Shown: positions 10,721 to 18,695 of the stretch, one piece after another
Position numbering within the stretch: position 1 is the stretch's first letter
Layout: every line of letters starts with the position of its first letter
DNA from: Synechococcus sp. MU1643
GTDB taxonomy: Bacteria; Cyanobacteriota; Cyanobacteriia; PCC-6307; Cyanobiaceae
DNA length: 64,000 nt
Reading direction: 5' to 3'
Assembly: GCF_020514095.1 (NCBI RefSeq)
Contig: NZ_VTKY01000004.1
Coordinates: forward strand, 62,001-126,000
Translations under genes and position numbers: made by a program
Notes under the pieces: model-generated
Database searches by the model: none
Seen by the model: only the letters and a program-made list of their open reading frames with translations
What the model was told of the DNA's origin: nothing

Positions 10721-11500
10721 ATGCAATCCAACCCCCAGCAGGAGCAAATCACCAAAACGGTGGTTGGCATGACCACCATCTTCATTAGCGGCATCGCCTT
10801 TCTCTCCAGTGTGTTCGTTGTTCCCGCCGGCGAAGTTGGCGTTATCACCACCCTAGGGAAAGTCTCTAACACCCCAAGAGAGCCAGGCCTGAACCTCAAA
10901 CTTCCGTTCATTCAGTCGACCCACAATTTCAGCGTCAGAACACAGGTCATCCCCGAAAAATTCTCAACGCTCACCAAAGACCTGCAGGTGATCGAAGCCA
11001 CAGCCACAGTGAAATATGCGGTCAAGCCAGGGGAAGCCCCCAGGATCTACAGCACGATTGCCACCGATGACTCTGCGATTTACGCAAGGGTGATTCAGCC
11101 ATCACTGCTGAAATCTCTGAAGTCGGTGTTCTCAAAGTATGAACTTGACACCATCGCCACCGACTGGAACAACATTTCCACCCTTGTACAAGAAAGCGTC
11201 TCCAATGAACTGAGCAAATTCGACTATGTAGCTGTCAAAGGCTTGGACATCACTGGCCTCAAGATTGCTGAGGAATACCGAGCAGCAATCGAGCAGAAGC
11301 AAATCGCTCAACAGCAACTTTTGCGCGCCAAAACAGAGGTTCAGATCGCCGAGCAAGAGGCCCTGAAGTTTCAGACCTTGACCCGCTCGCTCAATGACAG
11401 CGTTCTCTACAAGTTGTTCCTTGACAAGTGGGACGGAAAAACAAAGGTGGTTCCACCCATTCGCGGGGGGAGCACGCCGCCGGTGATTGTCGGGCAATAA
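10721..11500 (+). CDS. Prohibitin-type SPFH/Band 7 membrane protein
   Basis: A 259-residue protein with one N-terminal membrane anchor (about residues 15-36) followed by an SPFH/Band 7 domain starting VVPAGEVGVITTLGKV and containing PGLNLKLPFI and VRTQVI. A helical, coiled-coil-forming stretch (about residues 185-235: EEYRAAIEQKQIAQQQLLRA) follows. Prohibitin-family proteins form ring-like membrane scaffolds and often interact with FtsH proteases; this role is family knowledge. It is preceded by an AT-rich 113-base gap after the sdh relic and appears to be a single-gene unit. Confidence 0.9.
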   Translation: MQSNPQQEQITKTVVGMTTIFISGIAFLSSVFVVPAGEVGVITTLGKVSNTPREPGLNLKLPFIQSTHNFSVRTQVIPEKFSTLTKDLQVIEATATVKYAVKPGEAPRIYSTIATDDSAIYARVIQPSLLKSLKSVFSKYELDTIATDWNNISTLVQESVSNELSKFDYVAVKGLDITGLKIAEEYRAAIEQKQIAQQQLLRAKTEVQIAEQEALKFQTLTRSLNDSVLYKLFLDKWDGKTKVVPPIRGGSTPPVIVGQ

Positions 11501-11509
11501 CGGGATACG

Positions 11510-11782
11510 TCAGAGCCCAGCGCAGCCGCGGGTCGCAGCCCGTAGGTCCGCAATGGCCTGGGCGCCGCGGCCCGCCTGCAGCTGCTGCATCACCAAATCC
11601 GCCTGGACGCCCAGTAAAAGGGTCTGGCACGGATATGCACTAAGAGCCGACGCCTGTCGCTGCAGCGCCTCCGCCTCAATCAAGGCTTGTTCGCACACCT
11701 GAGGATGGCCCTGCTCAAGGCAACGCTTTGCTCGGGCCTGAAAGGCTGCCAATGGAAAAGCCCGCACCGCAGGAACTGCCAT
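11510..11782 (-). CDS. Small exported hypothetical protein
   Basis: From the ATG at 11780-11782 the protein has 90 residues with two or more Cys (KRCLEQGHPQVC, YPCQT, RGCAGL). It has no match I can name. Upstream of that ATG the frame stays open for 14 codons to a stop at 11825 and would add LIARSVTVLLVLG in front of MAVPAVRA, giving a typical signal peptide with cleavage after VRA. A CTG (11819-11821) or ATC start would be needed. I infer an exported protein whose true start may be non-standard. The four Cys in the mature part could form disulfides. Confidence 0.6.
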   Translation of the reverse strand: MAVPAVRAFPLAAFQARAKRCLEQGHPQVCEQALIEAEALQRQASALSAYPCQTLLLGVQADLVMQQLQAGRGAQAIADLRAATRGCAGL

Positions 11783-11877
11783 GCCAAGAACCAGTAGGAC
11801 TGTGACGGAGCGCGCGATCAGAGCTCAGGAGGGCGTTTTGCTGAGATGATGCCTCAACCTCGACTAAAAAACGCACC

Positions 11878-11997
11878 GTGTACACCGACTGGACCGCCAT
11901 TGCCCTGCTGCTGTTCACCGCGGTGCCGCTATTGATAGTTGTGGCGACGGCCACCTACTTCGTGATCCAGAACGATCAAAAGACTCCCCTGGGCTGA
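11878..11997 (+). CDS. 39-residue single-span membrane protein
   Basis: A GTG-initiated frame encodes 39 residues: a short polar start (MYTDWTAI), one strongly hydrophobic span (about residues 8-30, ALLLFTAVPLLIVVATATYF) and a polar end (VIQNDQKTPLG). This layout is typical of the small single-span subunits of photosystem II, cytochrome b6f and NDH-1 complexes. I cannot match it with certainty to any named subunit; an NdhP/PsbX-like accessory subunit is possible but is inference only. It sits between two minus-strand small genes with no good Shine-Dalgarno sequence. Confidence 0.55.
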   Translation: MYTDWTAIALLLFTAVPLLIVVATATYFVIQNDQKTPLG

Positions 11998-12000
11998 AGA

Positions 12001-12189
12001 TCAAGCCAGGGGACGGTTCGGACAGCTGAGTTTGGCCAGACCTGTGGTGCTGAGGGGCTGATGGTTCAACGTTGCGGATTGCACCGCCGAACTGAGCTGA
12101 CCAGTTCCAAGACAGACAATGCATGTTCGGAAGCGATCCCCAGACACCCGCTGCATTCCACTCCCACCACAGACGGTGCACGTGCACAT
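12001..12189 (-). CDS. Small DnaJ-type zinc-finger-like protein
   Basis: A 62-residue protein starting MCTCTVCGGSGMQRVSGD. It carries two motifs of the DnaJ central zinc finger type, CTVCGGSG (residues 4-11) and CIVCLGTG (residues 23-30), spaced so that four Cys could bind one zinc. The remaining half is polar and lacks motifs. Similar short proteins occur in cyanobacteria beside or inside photosynthesis-related assembly genes, but I cannot name this one. It converges on the 39-residue gene with three bases between the stop codons. Confidence 0.65.
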   Translation of the reverse strand: MCTCTVCGGSGMQRVSGDRFRTCIVCLGTGQLSSAVQSATLNHQPLSTTGLAKLSCPNRPLA

Positions 12190-12255
12190 GATCCAAAGGA
12201 TCAGACAATGAATTCAGTGTGGGGCGAAATCCCGCTGCCGATCCCGAAGTGTTCC

Positions 12256-13137
12256 TTAAGAAATCACTGCATTGATCTTCTGCTGCGTCAAGTGTTCAAG
12301 CAACTCTGGTGCACTGAGACGTGTCCCAGGTTCAAGCAGCTGAAGACCTGAGGCCAATCGCCCGATCACAGCGGCCGCATCCAACCCTGCGGTGCGGAGC
12401 GATTCCAGGCCTGAGCTGGCCTCACGCTTGGACAGCTTCTGGCCGCTGGCATCACAAAGCAGCGGCCCATGGCGGAACTGGGGAGGAGATTCACCTAGGG
12501 CCGCGAACAGGCTGCGCTGGGCTGGCAAGGCCTCGCGCAGATCAGCACCACGCACCACGTCGGTGATGCCGAAACTGAGTTCGTCGATCACGGTGGCTAG
12601 CTGGTAAGCAATGAAGCCATCGGCTCGCCGCAGCACCACATCGCCACTGCCGTGGGGATCGTGGTCGGCAACCCGTAGGCGCCAACTGGGAAGCCGCTGT
12701 TCTTGCCAGCCCCAGCTATGCCCAGCCATCCGGCAGAAGCCGGAGTAGATCGGCTGATCGGCAAGTTCCCGCCGGGAGCAGCGACAGGCGAACAAACGTC
12801 CGGAGCGGCGCAACCACGACAACCAGGAGTAGTAAATGCCACGCCGCTCGCTCTGGAGCAGCACCGGGCCATCCCACTCAAGGCCCAGCCAGCGCAAATC
12901 ACTTTGGATCGCCTCGATGGCACCGGCGCGGCTGCGCGGCGTATCGAGGTCATCAATGCGCAGCAACCAGGCACCACCGGCATGACGTGCCGCCAACCAT
13001 GACAACAGAGCCGTTTGTAGGTTGCCGAGGTGGAGCACCCCCGTTGGCGATGGGGCGAAACGGCCGCGATAGCCACCGGCGGTAGCCAAGGCACGCCCTG
13101 CATCCAGATGTTGCTGCAGATGCACCGGAACAACCAT
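12256..13137 (-). CDS. gluQ: Glutamyl-Q tRNA(Asp) synthetase
   Basis: Paralogue of the GluRS catalytic domain, lacking the anticodon-binding domain. It attaches glutamate to queuosine in tRNA-Asp (family knowledge). It has the class I start RFAPSPTGVLHLGN (HIGH equivalent HLGN) and a KMSKS equivalent KLSKREASS near the end, and Cys-rich zinc-site residues in ACRCSR and SGFCR. The total of about 293 residues fits the family. I take the ATG at 13135-13137 (MVVPVHLQQH) as the start, because the frame upstream of it runs into the HU gene terminator at 13154-13178. Confidence 0.92.
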   Translation of the reverse strand: MVVPVHLQQHLDAGRALATAGGYRGRFAPSPTGVLHLGNLQTALLSWLAARHAGGAWLLRIDDLDTPRSRAGAIEAIQSDLRWLGLEWDGPVLLQSERRGIYYSWLSWLRRSGRLFACRCSRRELADQPIYSGFCRMAGHSWGWQEQRLPSWRLRVADHDPHGSGDVVLRRADGFIAYQLATVIDELSFGITDVVRGADLREALPAQRSLFAALGESPPQFRHGPLLCDASGQKLSKREASSGLESLRTAGLDAAAVIGRLASGLQLLEPGTRLSAPELLEHLTQQKINAVIS

Positions 13138-13153
13138 CGTGGGAACAGCCAAC

Positions 13154-13178
13154 AAAAAAGGCGACCCACTGGGTCGCC
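13154..13178 (-). terminator. Rho-independent terminator of the HU gene
   Basis: On the minus strand GGCGACCC (13178-13171) pairs perfectly with GGGTCGCC (13167-13160) around a three-base loop and is followed by six T. It lies 25 bases after the HU stop codon and just before the gluQ start. Confidence 0.85.
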
Positions 13179-13202
13179 TGGAGAACGAGGTTGTGGCGTT
13201 GA

Positions 13203-13478
13203 TCAGCCCTGAACGCGATCTTTGAACATCTTGCCGGCGGTGAAGGCGGGAACGCGCTTGGCGGGAATCGCGATCTTCTCACCGGTCTTGGGGTTCAGAC
13301 CCTGACGGGCGGAGCGCTCACGAGGTTCAAAGGACCCGAAACCCAGGATGGACACCTTCTTACCTTCCACCACGGAATCGATGATCGTGTCGATGGCGGC
13401 GTCGACAACCATGGAAACGTCGGTCTTGGTGAGCTCGGTGCGAGCAGCCACCAGATTCACCAGATCAGCTTTGTTCAT
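13203..13478 (-). CDS. hup: HU-type histone-like DNA-binding protein
   Basis: A 91-residue nucleoid protein that bends and compacts DNA as a dimer. It starts MNKADLVNLVAARTELTKTD and contains the family signature GFGSFEPRERSARQGLNPKT (residues 46-65) with the DNA-contacting beta arm, followed by IPAKRVPAFTAGK. Length and motifs match bacterial HU closely. It is a single-gene unit with its own terminator downstream and a 133-base leader upstream. Confidence 0.97.
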   Translation of the reverse strand: MNKADLVNLVAARTELTKTDVSMVVDAAIDTIIDSVVEGKKVSILGFGSFEPRERSARQGLNPKTGEKIAIPAKRVPAFTAGKMFKDRVQG

Positions 13479-13611
13479 TGGTTAGAAAGAGTCGGGGGGC
13501 GGGAGACGGCTCAGATACGGCGTCGTGGGCTCGCCGCTGCCTTCCCCAAGCGGCCCAATCGTATGGAGAGCAACCGGTTGCTGCAAGCGAAACGTGTTGT
13601 GCCGCAACGCA

Positions 13612-14283
13612 TTAGCAGTTGTCCGCAACATCGCTCCAACCGCTGAAGGACACGAGCCGCTCCCCACGCAAGGCACCAAGCGCAGACCCAGAAAGTAGTT
13701 GGGGACTGGCATCTGAAGGAATCCAAGCCCTGAGTTTGGCCACACTGTTCAGCTGTCTGGGCCAATGAAATGTGCGGGCATGGCGCATCGGTGCGAGCTG
13801 CCCTGGAGCCCATGGCGTCAGCAAACGCCCGCAGAACAACAGCTCATTTGGTGCCGGAGCGAACACCACACAGCTCCCCGGCGTCGGACCCGGCGTCCAC
13901 AACAGCCGCAAACCGCTCACCGTAGTGTGTTCCTCGGAGAAGGTCTCCAACGGCTCAACATTGGGCAGGAGATACGCCTCCTGTTCCTGCACCAGCACCG
14001 GCCATCCCAAGCGCTCCTGAACGCGACGCAGGCACCCATGCCCTTCACGACTGGTGAGCAGGATCCTTGGCTTGCGGGTTCCCGCCAGCTGGCGCAGGGC
14101 AGCGAGGCTGGCCTCCGTCAACGGCGGACAGTCCACCAGCACGGGCTCGGGCTCGAGATCGAGCCACCAGGAACTGCCGCCCTGGCTGTCGCGATTGGGT
14201 GGAAACAACCAGAGGTCGTCGCGCAGCTGGTGCGGCGGCCGACCGGCTTCAAGTGTGGTGGTCATCGCCATTGGTTCAAACAA
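13612..14283 (-). CDS. Metallo-beta-lactamase-fold protein without metal ligands
   Basis: A 223-residue protein laid out like an MBL-fold hydrolase: an N-terminal strand pattern WWLDLEPEPVLVDCPP, a position for the HxHxDH motif, then WTPGPTPGSCVVF and LLFCGRLL. The metal ligands are missing. HxHxDH reads TSREGHG, the usual PGHTPGS reads PGPTPGS, and the GD of the second-metal loop reads CGR. The fold call is inference from this pattern. If it is correct, the protein cannot bind the usual dinuclear zinc or iron site and probably has a non-enzymatic or altered role. The start MFEPMAMTT could be at either Met. Confidence 0.7.
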   Translation of the reverse strand: MFEPMAMTTTLEAGRPPHQLRDDLWLFPPNRDSQGGSSWWLDLEPEPVLVDCPPLTEASLAALRQLAGTRKPRILLTSREGHGCLRRVQERLGWPVLVQEQEAYLLPNVEPLETFSEEHTTVSGLRLLWTPGPTPGSCVVFAPAPNELLFCGRLLTPWAPGQLAPMRHARTFHWPRQLNSVAKLRAWIPSDASPQLLSGSALGALRGERLVSFSGWSDVADNC

Positions 14284-14311
14284 CGGACCAAACCACTAGT
14301 TTGAAGTCGAG

Positions 14312-16417
14312 ATGTACCAACATGCCTTGAGTGGCATTCACCCCGGTTCTCCTTGGCCATTGGGCAGCAGCCTCACCAACCGAGGGGTGAACTTCGTGTT
14401 GGCAGCTCCCGGGGCCGACCGCATCGAATTGCTGCTGTACAGCAACAGCAACGAGCGCAGTCCGGAGCGGGTGATCGAACTGGATGGTCGACGTCACCGC
14501 TCAGGCGACTACTGGCACGTCGAGGTCGAAGGACTCGGCGAAGGCTGCTGTTACGGCTACCGGGTCTTCGGGCCGCTAGCGCCGGGGGGGCATGGCTTCC
14601 AGCCCTCCAAGGTGCTGCTGGACCCCGCCGCACGGGCCATCAGTGGCTGGAACGTCTACGACCGGGTGCTGGCCACCGGACCCTCACCCAACGCCCATGC
14701 CTGCCTCAAGGCGGTGGTGTGCGAACGGGACCTGTTCGATTTTCAGGCCCATCCGCGCCCACGCCACAGCTGGCAACGCACGGTGATCTACGAGCTGCAC
14801 GTGGGAGGCTTCACCGGCCGCGAGGATGCAGGGGTCGCCGCAGAGCACCGCGGCACCTACCTCGGCTTGATCGAGAAGCTGCCCTACCTCAAGGAGCTGG
14901 GCATCACGGCAGTTGAGCTGTTGCCGGTGTTTTGTTTCGACCCGGCCGATGCCCCCCCGGGGCGCGACAACGTGTGGGGATACAGCCCCATTAGCTGGTT
15001 CGCACCCCACCACGGCTACTGCAGCAGCGGCGATCCGCTACTGGCCCGACATGAAGTGCGCCAACTGGTGGCCGCCTCCCATGACGCCGGCATCGAGGTG
15101 CTGCTGGATGTTGTCTACAACCACACCACCGAGGGCAACCGCCATGGCCCAACGCTGAGCTGGCGCGGCTGTGCCGACAACGTTTACTACCAGCAAAACG
15201 ACGACGGCGATTATCAGGACGTGAGCGGCTGCGGCAACTCAATCGCCGCCAATGCGCCGATCAGCACCCGGCTGATCCTCGAGTCGATGCGCTGCTGGGC
15301 ATTGGAGCTGGGGGTGGATGGCTTCCGCTTCGACCTAGGCATCGCCCTGAGCCGCGGCGATCAACTCAACCCCCTAGACGAGCCGCCCCTATTCACAGCT
15401 ATGGAGGCCGACCCGCAGCTGAGCGACCTCAAATTGGTCAGCGAACCTTGGGACTGCGGAGGCCTGTATCGGCTGGAGGATTTTCCCGCCAAGCGGATCG
15501 GCACCTGGAACGGTCATTTCCGCGACGGGGTGCGGCGCTTCTGGAAGGGTGACGACCACACCACCTGGACCCTGGCCCAGCGGTTCAAGGGCAGCCCCGA
15601 TCTCTATGAGGGCAAGCCCGTGGCCCTGGGGCGTTCGGTGAACTTCATCACCGCCCATGACGGCTTCACCCTGGTGGATCTGGTGAGCTACAACCGCAAG
15701 CACAACCTGGCCAACGGCGAAGACAACCGCGATGGCGAGAACCACAACAACAGCTGGAACCACGGCATAGAAGGGCCCAGCAGCAACCCGCTTGTGCAAT
15801 CCCTGCGGCGGCGGCAGCAACGCAACCTGCTCAGCTCGCTGCTGCTGGCCCGTGGCGTGCCGATGCTGCTGATGGGCGATGAAGTAGGCCGGAGTCAGGG
15901 GGGCAACAACAACAGCTGGTGCCAGAACAGCCCTCTGGGCTGGATGGTCTGGGATGAAGACCACTGCGACGTGGAACTAAAGCAATTTCTGCAGCGCCTG
16001 CTGCGGCTACGCCAGGCCTTACCGCAACTGTTCAATCCACTCATACCGCCGCGGGAAAGCAACCGCAAATCAGCGGAGCAACCATCGGCGCAGCGAAGCG
16101 ATCTCTGGCGTCAATGGCACGGGGTGAACCTGGCCAAACCCGATTGGGCGGCCTGGAGTCGCACCACCGCCACCAGCCTCCACAGCGGCAGCCGCGGTGC
16201 CCTGCTCTGGATGGGCTTCAACGCCTACAAGGAAAGCCTCAGTTTTGAGTTGCCGGTTCCGGCCTCGCCCTGGAAACGGTTGATCGACACCTCCCTGCCC
16301 AGTCCCAAGGATTTCCCAGCAGAACCGGCCAACTTCAGCGGAGTGGAGATTCCGCTGCAGAGCCGCAGTTTCGTGCTGCTGCTTGCCGAAGAGGAAACGA
16401 CTGGCCTTCGATTGTGA
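14312..16417 (+). CDS. glgX: Glycogen debranching enzyme (isoamylase type)
   Basis: Hydrolyses alpha-1,6 branch points of glycogen, the storage polymer used by cyanobacteria at night. The 701-residue protein has an N-terminal CBM48 domain (about residues 10-110) and a GH13 barrel. The four GH13 regions are present: DVVYNHTTEG near residue 269, GFRFDLGIAL near 337 (nucleophile Asp), VSEPWDCGG near 375 (acid/base Glu) and TAHDGFTLVD near 445. The C-terminal beta domain ends with IPLQSRSFVLLL. It stands alone, divergent from the MBL-fold gene, with 28 bases between the two starts. Confidence 0.95.
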   Translation: MYQHALSGIHPGSPWPLGSSLTNRGVNFVLAAPGADRIELLLYSNSNERSPERVIELDGRRHRSGDYWHVEVEGLGEGCCYGYRVFGPLAPGGHGFQPSKVLLDPAARAISGWNVYDRVLATGPSPNAHACLKAVVCERDLFDFQAHPRPRHSWQRTVIYELHVGGFTGREDAGVAAEHRGTYLGLIEKLPYLKELGITAVELLPVFCFDPADAPPGRDNVWGYSPISWFAPHHGYCSSGDPLLARHEVRQLVAASHDAGIEVLLDVVYNHTTEGNRHGPTLSWRGCADNVYYQQNDDGDYQDVSGCGNSIAANAPISTRLILESMRCWALELGVDGFRFDLGIALSRGDQLNPLDEPPLFTAMEADPQLSDLKLVSEPWDCGGLYRLEDFPAKRIGTWNGHFRDGVRRFWKGDDHTTWTLAQRFKGSPDLYEGKPVALGRSVNFITAHDGFTLVDLVSYNRKHNLANGEDNRDGENHNNSWNHGIEGPSSNPLVQSLRRRQQRNLLSSLLLARGVPMLLMGDEVGRSQGGNNNSWCQNSPLGWMVWDEDHCDVELKQFLQRLLRLRQALPQLFNPLIPPRESNRKSAEQPSAQRSDLWRQWHGVNLAKPDWAAWSRTTATSLHSGSRGALLWMGFNAYKESLSFELPVPASPWKRLIDTSLPSPKDFPAEPANFSGVEIPLQSRSFVLLLAEEETTGLRL

Positions 16418-16421
16418 TCAG

Positions 16422-16492
16422 AGCGGGTGACGGGAATCGAACCCGTGTCATCAGCTTGGAAGGCTGAGGTCTTACCATTACACAACACCCGC
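16422..16492 (-). tRNA. tRNA-Gly (anticodon TCC)
   Basis: The reverse complement folds as a 71-base cloverleaf. The acceptor GCGGGTG pairs with CACCCGC, the anticodon arm CAGCC-TTCCAAG-CTG carries TCC, and the T arm is CGGG-TTCGATT-CCCG. It lies four bases downstream of glgX on the opposite strand. Confidence 0.94.
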
Positions 16493-16575
16493 TTAGTACA
16501 AACAAACCACCTGATGGGCTGGTGGTGACGTAAGCACGCATTCATTATGGCAATCCGCCTGCCCGAAGCCTCCGC

Positions 16576-17949
16576 GTGACACCGACCGACGCATCCCTGC
16601 AGGGATCCCGCCGCAGGCTGATGCTTGCTTACGGCCTGGGCGACGCCGGCACCGGACTTGCCGCTACCCAGCTGGGCTTCTATCTCTTCCCCTTTTTCAT
16701 CTGCGCCGTAGGCCTGCCGGCCTTCATCGCTGGTTCCCTGCTCACGGTGAGCAAGGTCTGGGATGCCCTGAATGACCCGTTAATCGGCTGGCTCAGCGAT
16801 CACACCCGCAGCCGCTGGGGCCCGCGCCTGCCCTGGATCCTGACGGCAGCCCTACCGCTGGGCATCAGCCTGGCGGCGATGTGGTGGGTGCCACCGGGCA
16901 ACACAGTGCAGCGCACGATCTACTACGCCGTCATGGCGGTCTTACTAATGACCGCTTACACCAGCGTCAACCTGCCCTACGCCGCCCTCAGCACCGAGCT
17001 CACGCCCGACACCGCCATTCGCACCCGCCTGAATGCGGCACGGTTCACCGGCTCCATCCTGGCCGGCCTGAGCGGACTGATTGTGGCCTCGGTGGTGCTC
17101 ACCGATGGGGGCGGGGGCTACCTGGCCATGGGCCGGATCACCGGCAGCATCGCTGCCACCACCACACTGCTCTGCTGCTGGGGGCTGGCCCCCTACGCCA
17201 AGCGGGCCCAACGGCCGGTGCCCAACAACGAAGCGCCGATGCAGCAGCTGAAACGGGTGCTGGCCAACCCCCGCTTCCGCCAAGTACTGGGGCTGTACCT
17301 GCTGCTCTGGTTCGGCCTGCAACTGATGCAGGTGGTGGCCTTGATCTGGCTAGTGCAGGTGGTGCATGTGCCCGCCAACCTTTCCACCTGGATCCTGTTG
17401 CCTTTTCAGATCGCTGCCCTGCTTGGCCTTCAGCTCTGGAGCAACCTCTGCAACCGCATCGGACGGGTGGCCACCCTGCGCTGGGGCGCGGGGCTGTGGA
17501 TCAGCGCTTGCCTGCTCTCGATGCTGTTCCCGCCACTGGCGGCAGATCCCAGCCTGCTGCAGCTGTTGCCGCTGGTGGGGCTGATTGCCCTGGTAGGGGT
17601 GGGGGCCGCCACCGCCTATCTGATCCCTTGGTCTCTGCTGCCCGATGCAATCGACGCTGACCCGAGCAAACCCGCCGGGCTCTACACCGCCTGGATGGTG
17701 TTCGGCCAGAAGCTGATCATCGGCCTCACCATGTCGGTGTTCGGCAGCCTGCTCTCGCTCACGGGCTACATCTCCGCCAAGGGAGGCAACTGCGGTGGGG
17801 CGCTGAGTTTCATCGAACAGCCAGTTTCAGCCCTGCTGGCAATCCGGCTCTGCATGGGTCTGATTCCCGCCATCCTGGTGCTGCTTGGCCTTGTGGTGAT
17901 GCGAGGCTGGCCTGACCGTGGAGCCCACCTGCAGAAGGCCGCCGGATGA
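16576..17949 (+). CDS. GPH-family (MelB-like) sugar/cation symporter
   Basis: A 457-residue membrane protein with about twelve hydrophobic spans. It shows the signatures of the glycoside-pentoside-hexuronide:cation symporter family: LAYGLGDAGTGL near residue 17 and KVWDALNDPLIGWLSDHTRS near residues 60-79, the latter carrying the cation-site Asp residues. The substrate cannot be read from the sequence. It begins at GTG, 84 bases from tRNA-Gly, and its stop overlaps the start of the mlaE gene by four bases (ATGA), which indicates translational coupling with a lipid-transport permease. Confidence 0.88.
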   Translation: MTPTDASLQGSRRRLMLAYGLGDAGTGLAATQLGFYLFPFFICAVGLPAFIAGSLLTVSKVWDALNDPLIGWLSDHTRSRWGPRLPWILTAALPLGISLAAMWWVPPGNTVQRTIYYAVMAVLLMTAYTSVNLPYAALSTELTPDTAIRTRLNAARFTGSILAGLSGLIVASVVLTDGGGGYLAMGRITGSIAATTTLLCCWGLAPYAKRAQRPVPNNEAPMQQLKRVLANPRFRQVLGLYLLLWFGLQLMQVVALIWLVQVVHVPANLSTWILLPFQIAALLGLQLWSNLCNRIGRVATLRWGAGLWISACLLSMLFPPLAADPSLLQLLPLVGLIALVGVGAATAYLIPWSLLPDAIDADPSKPAGLYTAWMVFGQKLIIGLTMSVFGSLLSLTGYISAKGGNCGGALSFIEQPVSALLAIRLCMGLIPAILVLLGLVVMRGWPDRGAHLQKAAG

Positions 17950-18695
17950 ACACGCCCCGTTCGATCAAACGCCTGGGCGCCAGCCTGCTGATCGGAGGCC
18001 AGGCCGTGGCCGCCACTCTGCGCGGCCGCATTGATCGAGGGGAGCTGTTTGAGCAAATGCTCGACGCAGGCCCGGGGAGCGTGCTGATCGTGCTGATCAT
18101 CTCGGTAGCCGCCGGCTCGGTGTTCAACATTCAGGTGGCCGCAGAACTCACCCGCCAGGGGGCGGGATCAACGGTGGGCGGCATCCTGGCGATCGGCCTG
18201 GCGCGGGAGATCGCCCCCCTGCTCACCTCCTGCCTGCTAGCGGGCAAGGTGGCCACCGCCTACGCCGCCCAGCTGGGCACGATGAAGGTGACCGAACAGA
18301 TCGACGCGATCACGATGCTGCGCACCGACCCTGTGGAGTACCTGGTGGTGCCCCGGATGATCGCGATGTTGGTAATGGCACCGGTGCAGTGCTTCTTCTT
18401 CTTCCTTATGGCTGTGTGGTCTGGCCAACTCACCAGCACAGCCCTCTACAACATCCCCCCGGCGGTGTTCTGGACCTCGGTGCGCACCTGGATGGCCCCG
18501 CTGGACCTGCCGTTCATGCTGGTGAAGGCCCTAGTGTTCGGAATGATCATCGCGACGGTGGCCTGCGGCTGGGGACTGACGACCCGCGGCGGACCCAAGG
18601 AAGTGGGCACCAGCACCACCGGCGCGGTGGTGATGATCCTGATCCTTGTGGCCCTGATGGATGTTGTTCTCACCCAGGTGCTGTTCGGAGCATGA
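17946..18695 (+). CDS. MlaE-family ABC transporter permease
   Basis: Membrane subunit of an Mla/TGD1-type lipid transport ABC system. The 249-residue protein contains the family pattern: an N-terminal helical part, QVAAELTRQGAGSTVGG near residue 62, LAREIAPLLTSCLLAGKVAT near residues 85-104 and the motif EQIDAITMLRTDPVEYLVVP near 117-136, then several membrane spans. Cyanobacterial homologues correspond to plant TGD1, but the substrate here is inferred. The ATPase and substrate-binding (MlaD-like) partners are not in this window. It overlaps both neighbours by four bases. Confidence 0.92.
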   Translation: MNTPRSIKRLGASLLIGGQAVAATLRGRIDRGELFEQMLDAGPGSVLIVLIISVAAGSVFNIQVAAELTRQGAGSTVGGILAIGLAREIAPLLTSCLLAGKVATAYAAQLGTMKVTEQIDAITMLRTDPVEYLVVPRMIAMLVMAPVQCFFFFLMAVWSGQLTSTALYNIPPAVFWTSVRTWMAPLDLPFMLVKALVFGMIIATVACGWGLTTRGGPKEVGTSTTGAVVMILILVALMDVVLTQVLFGA

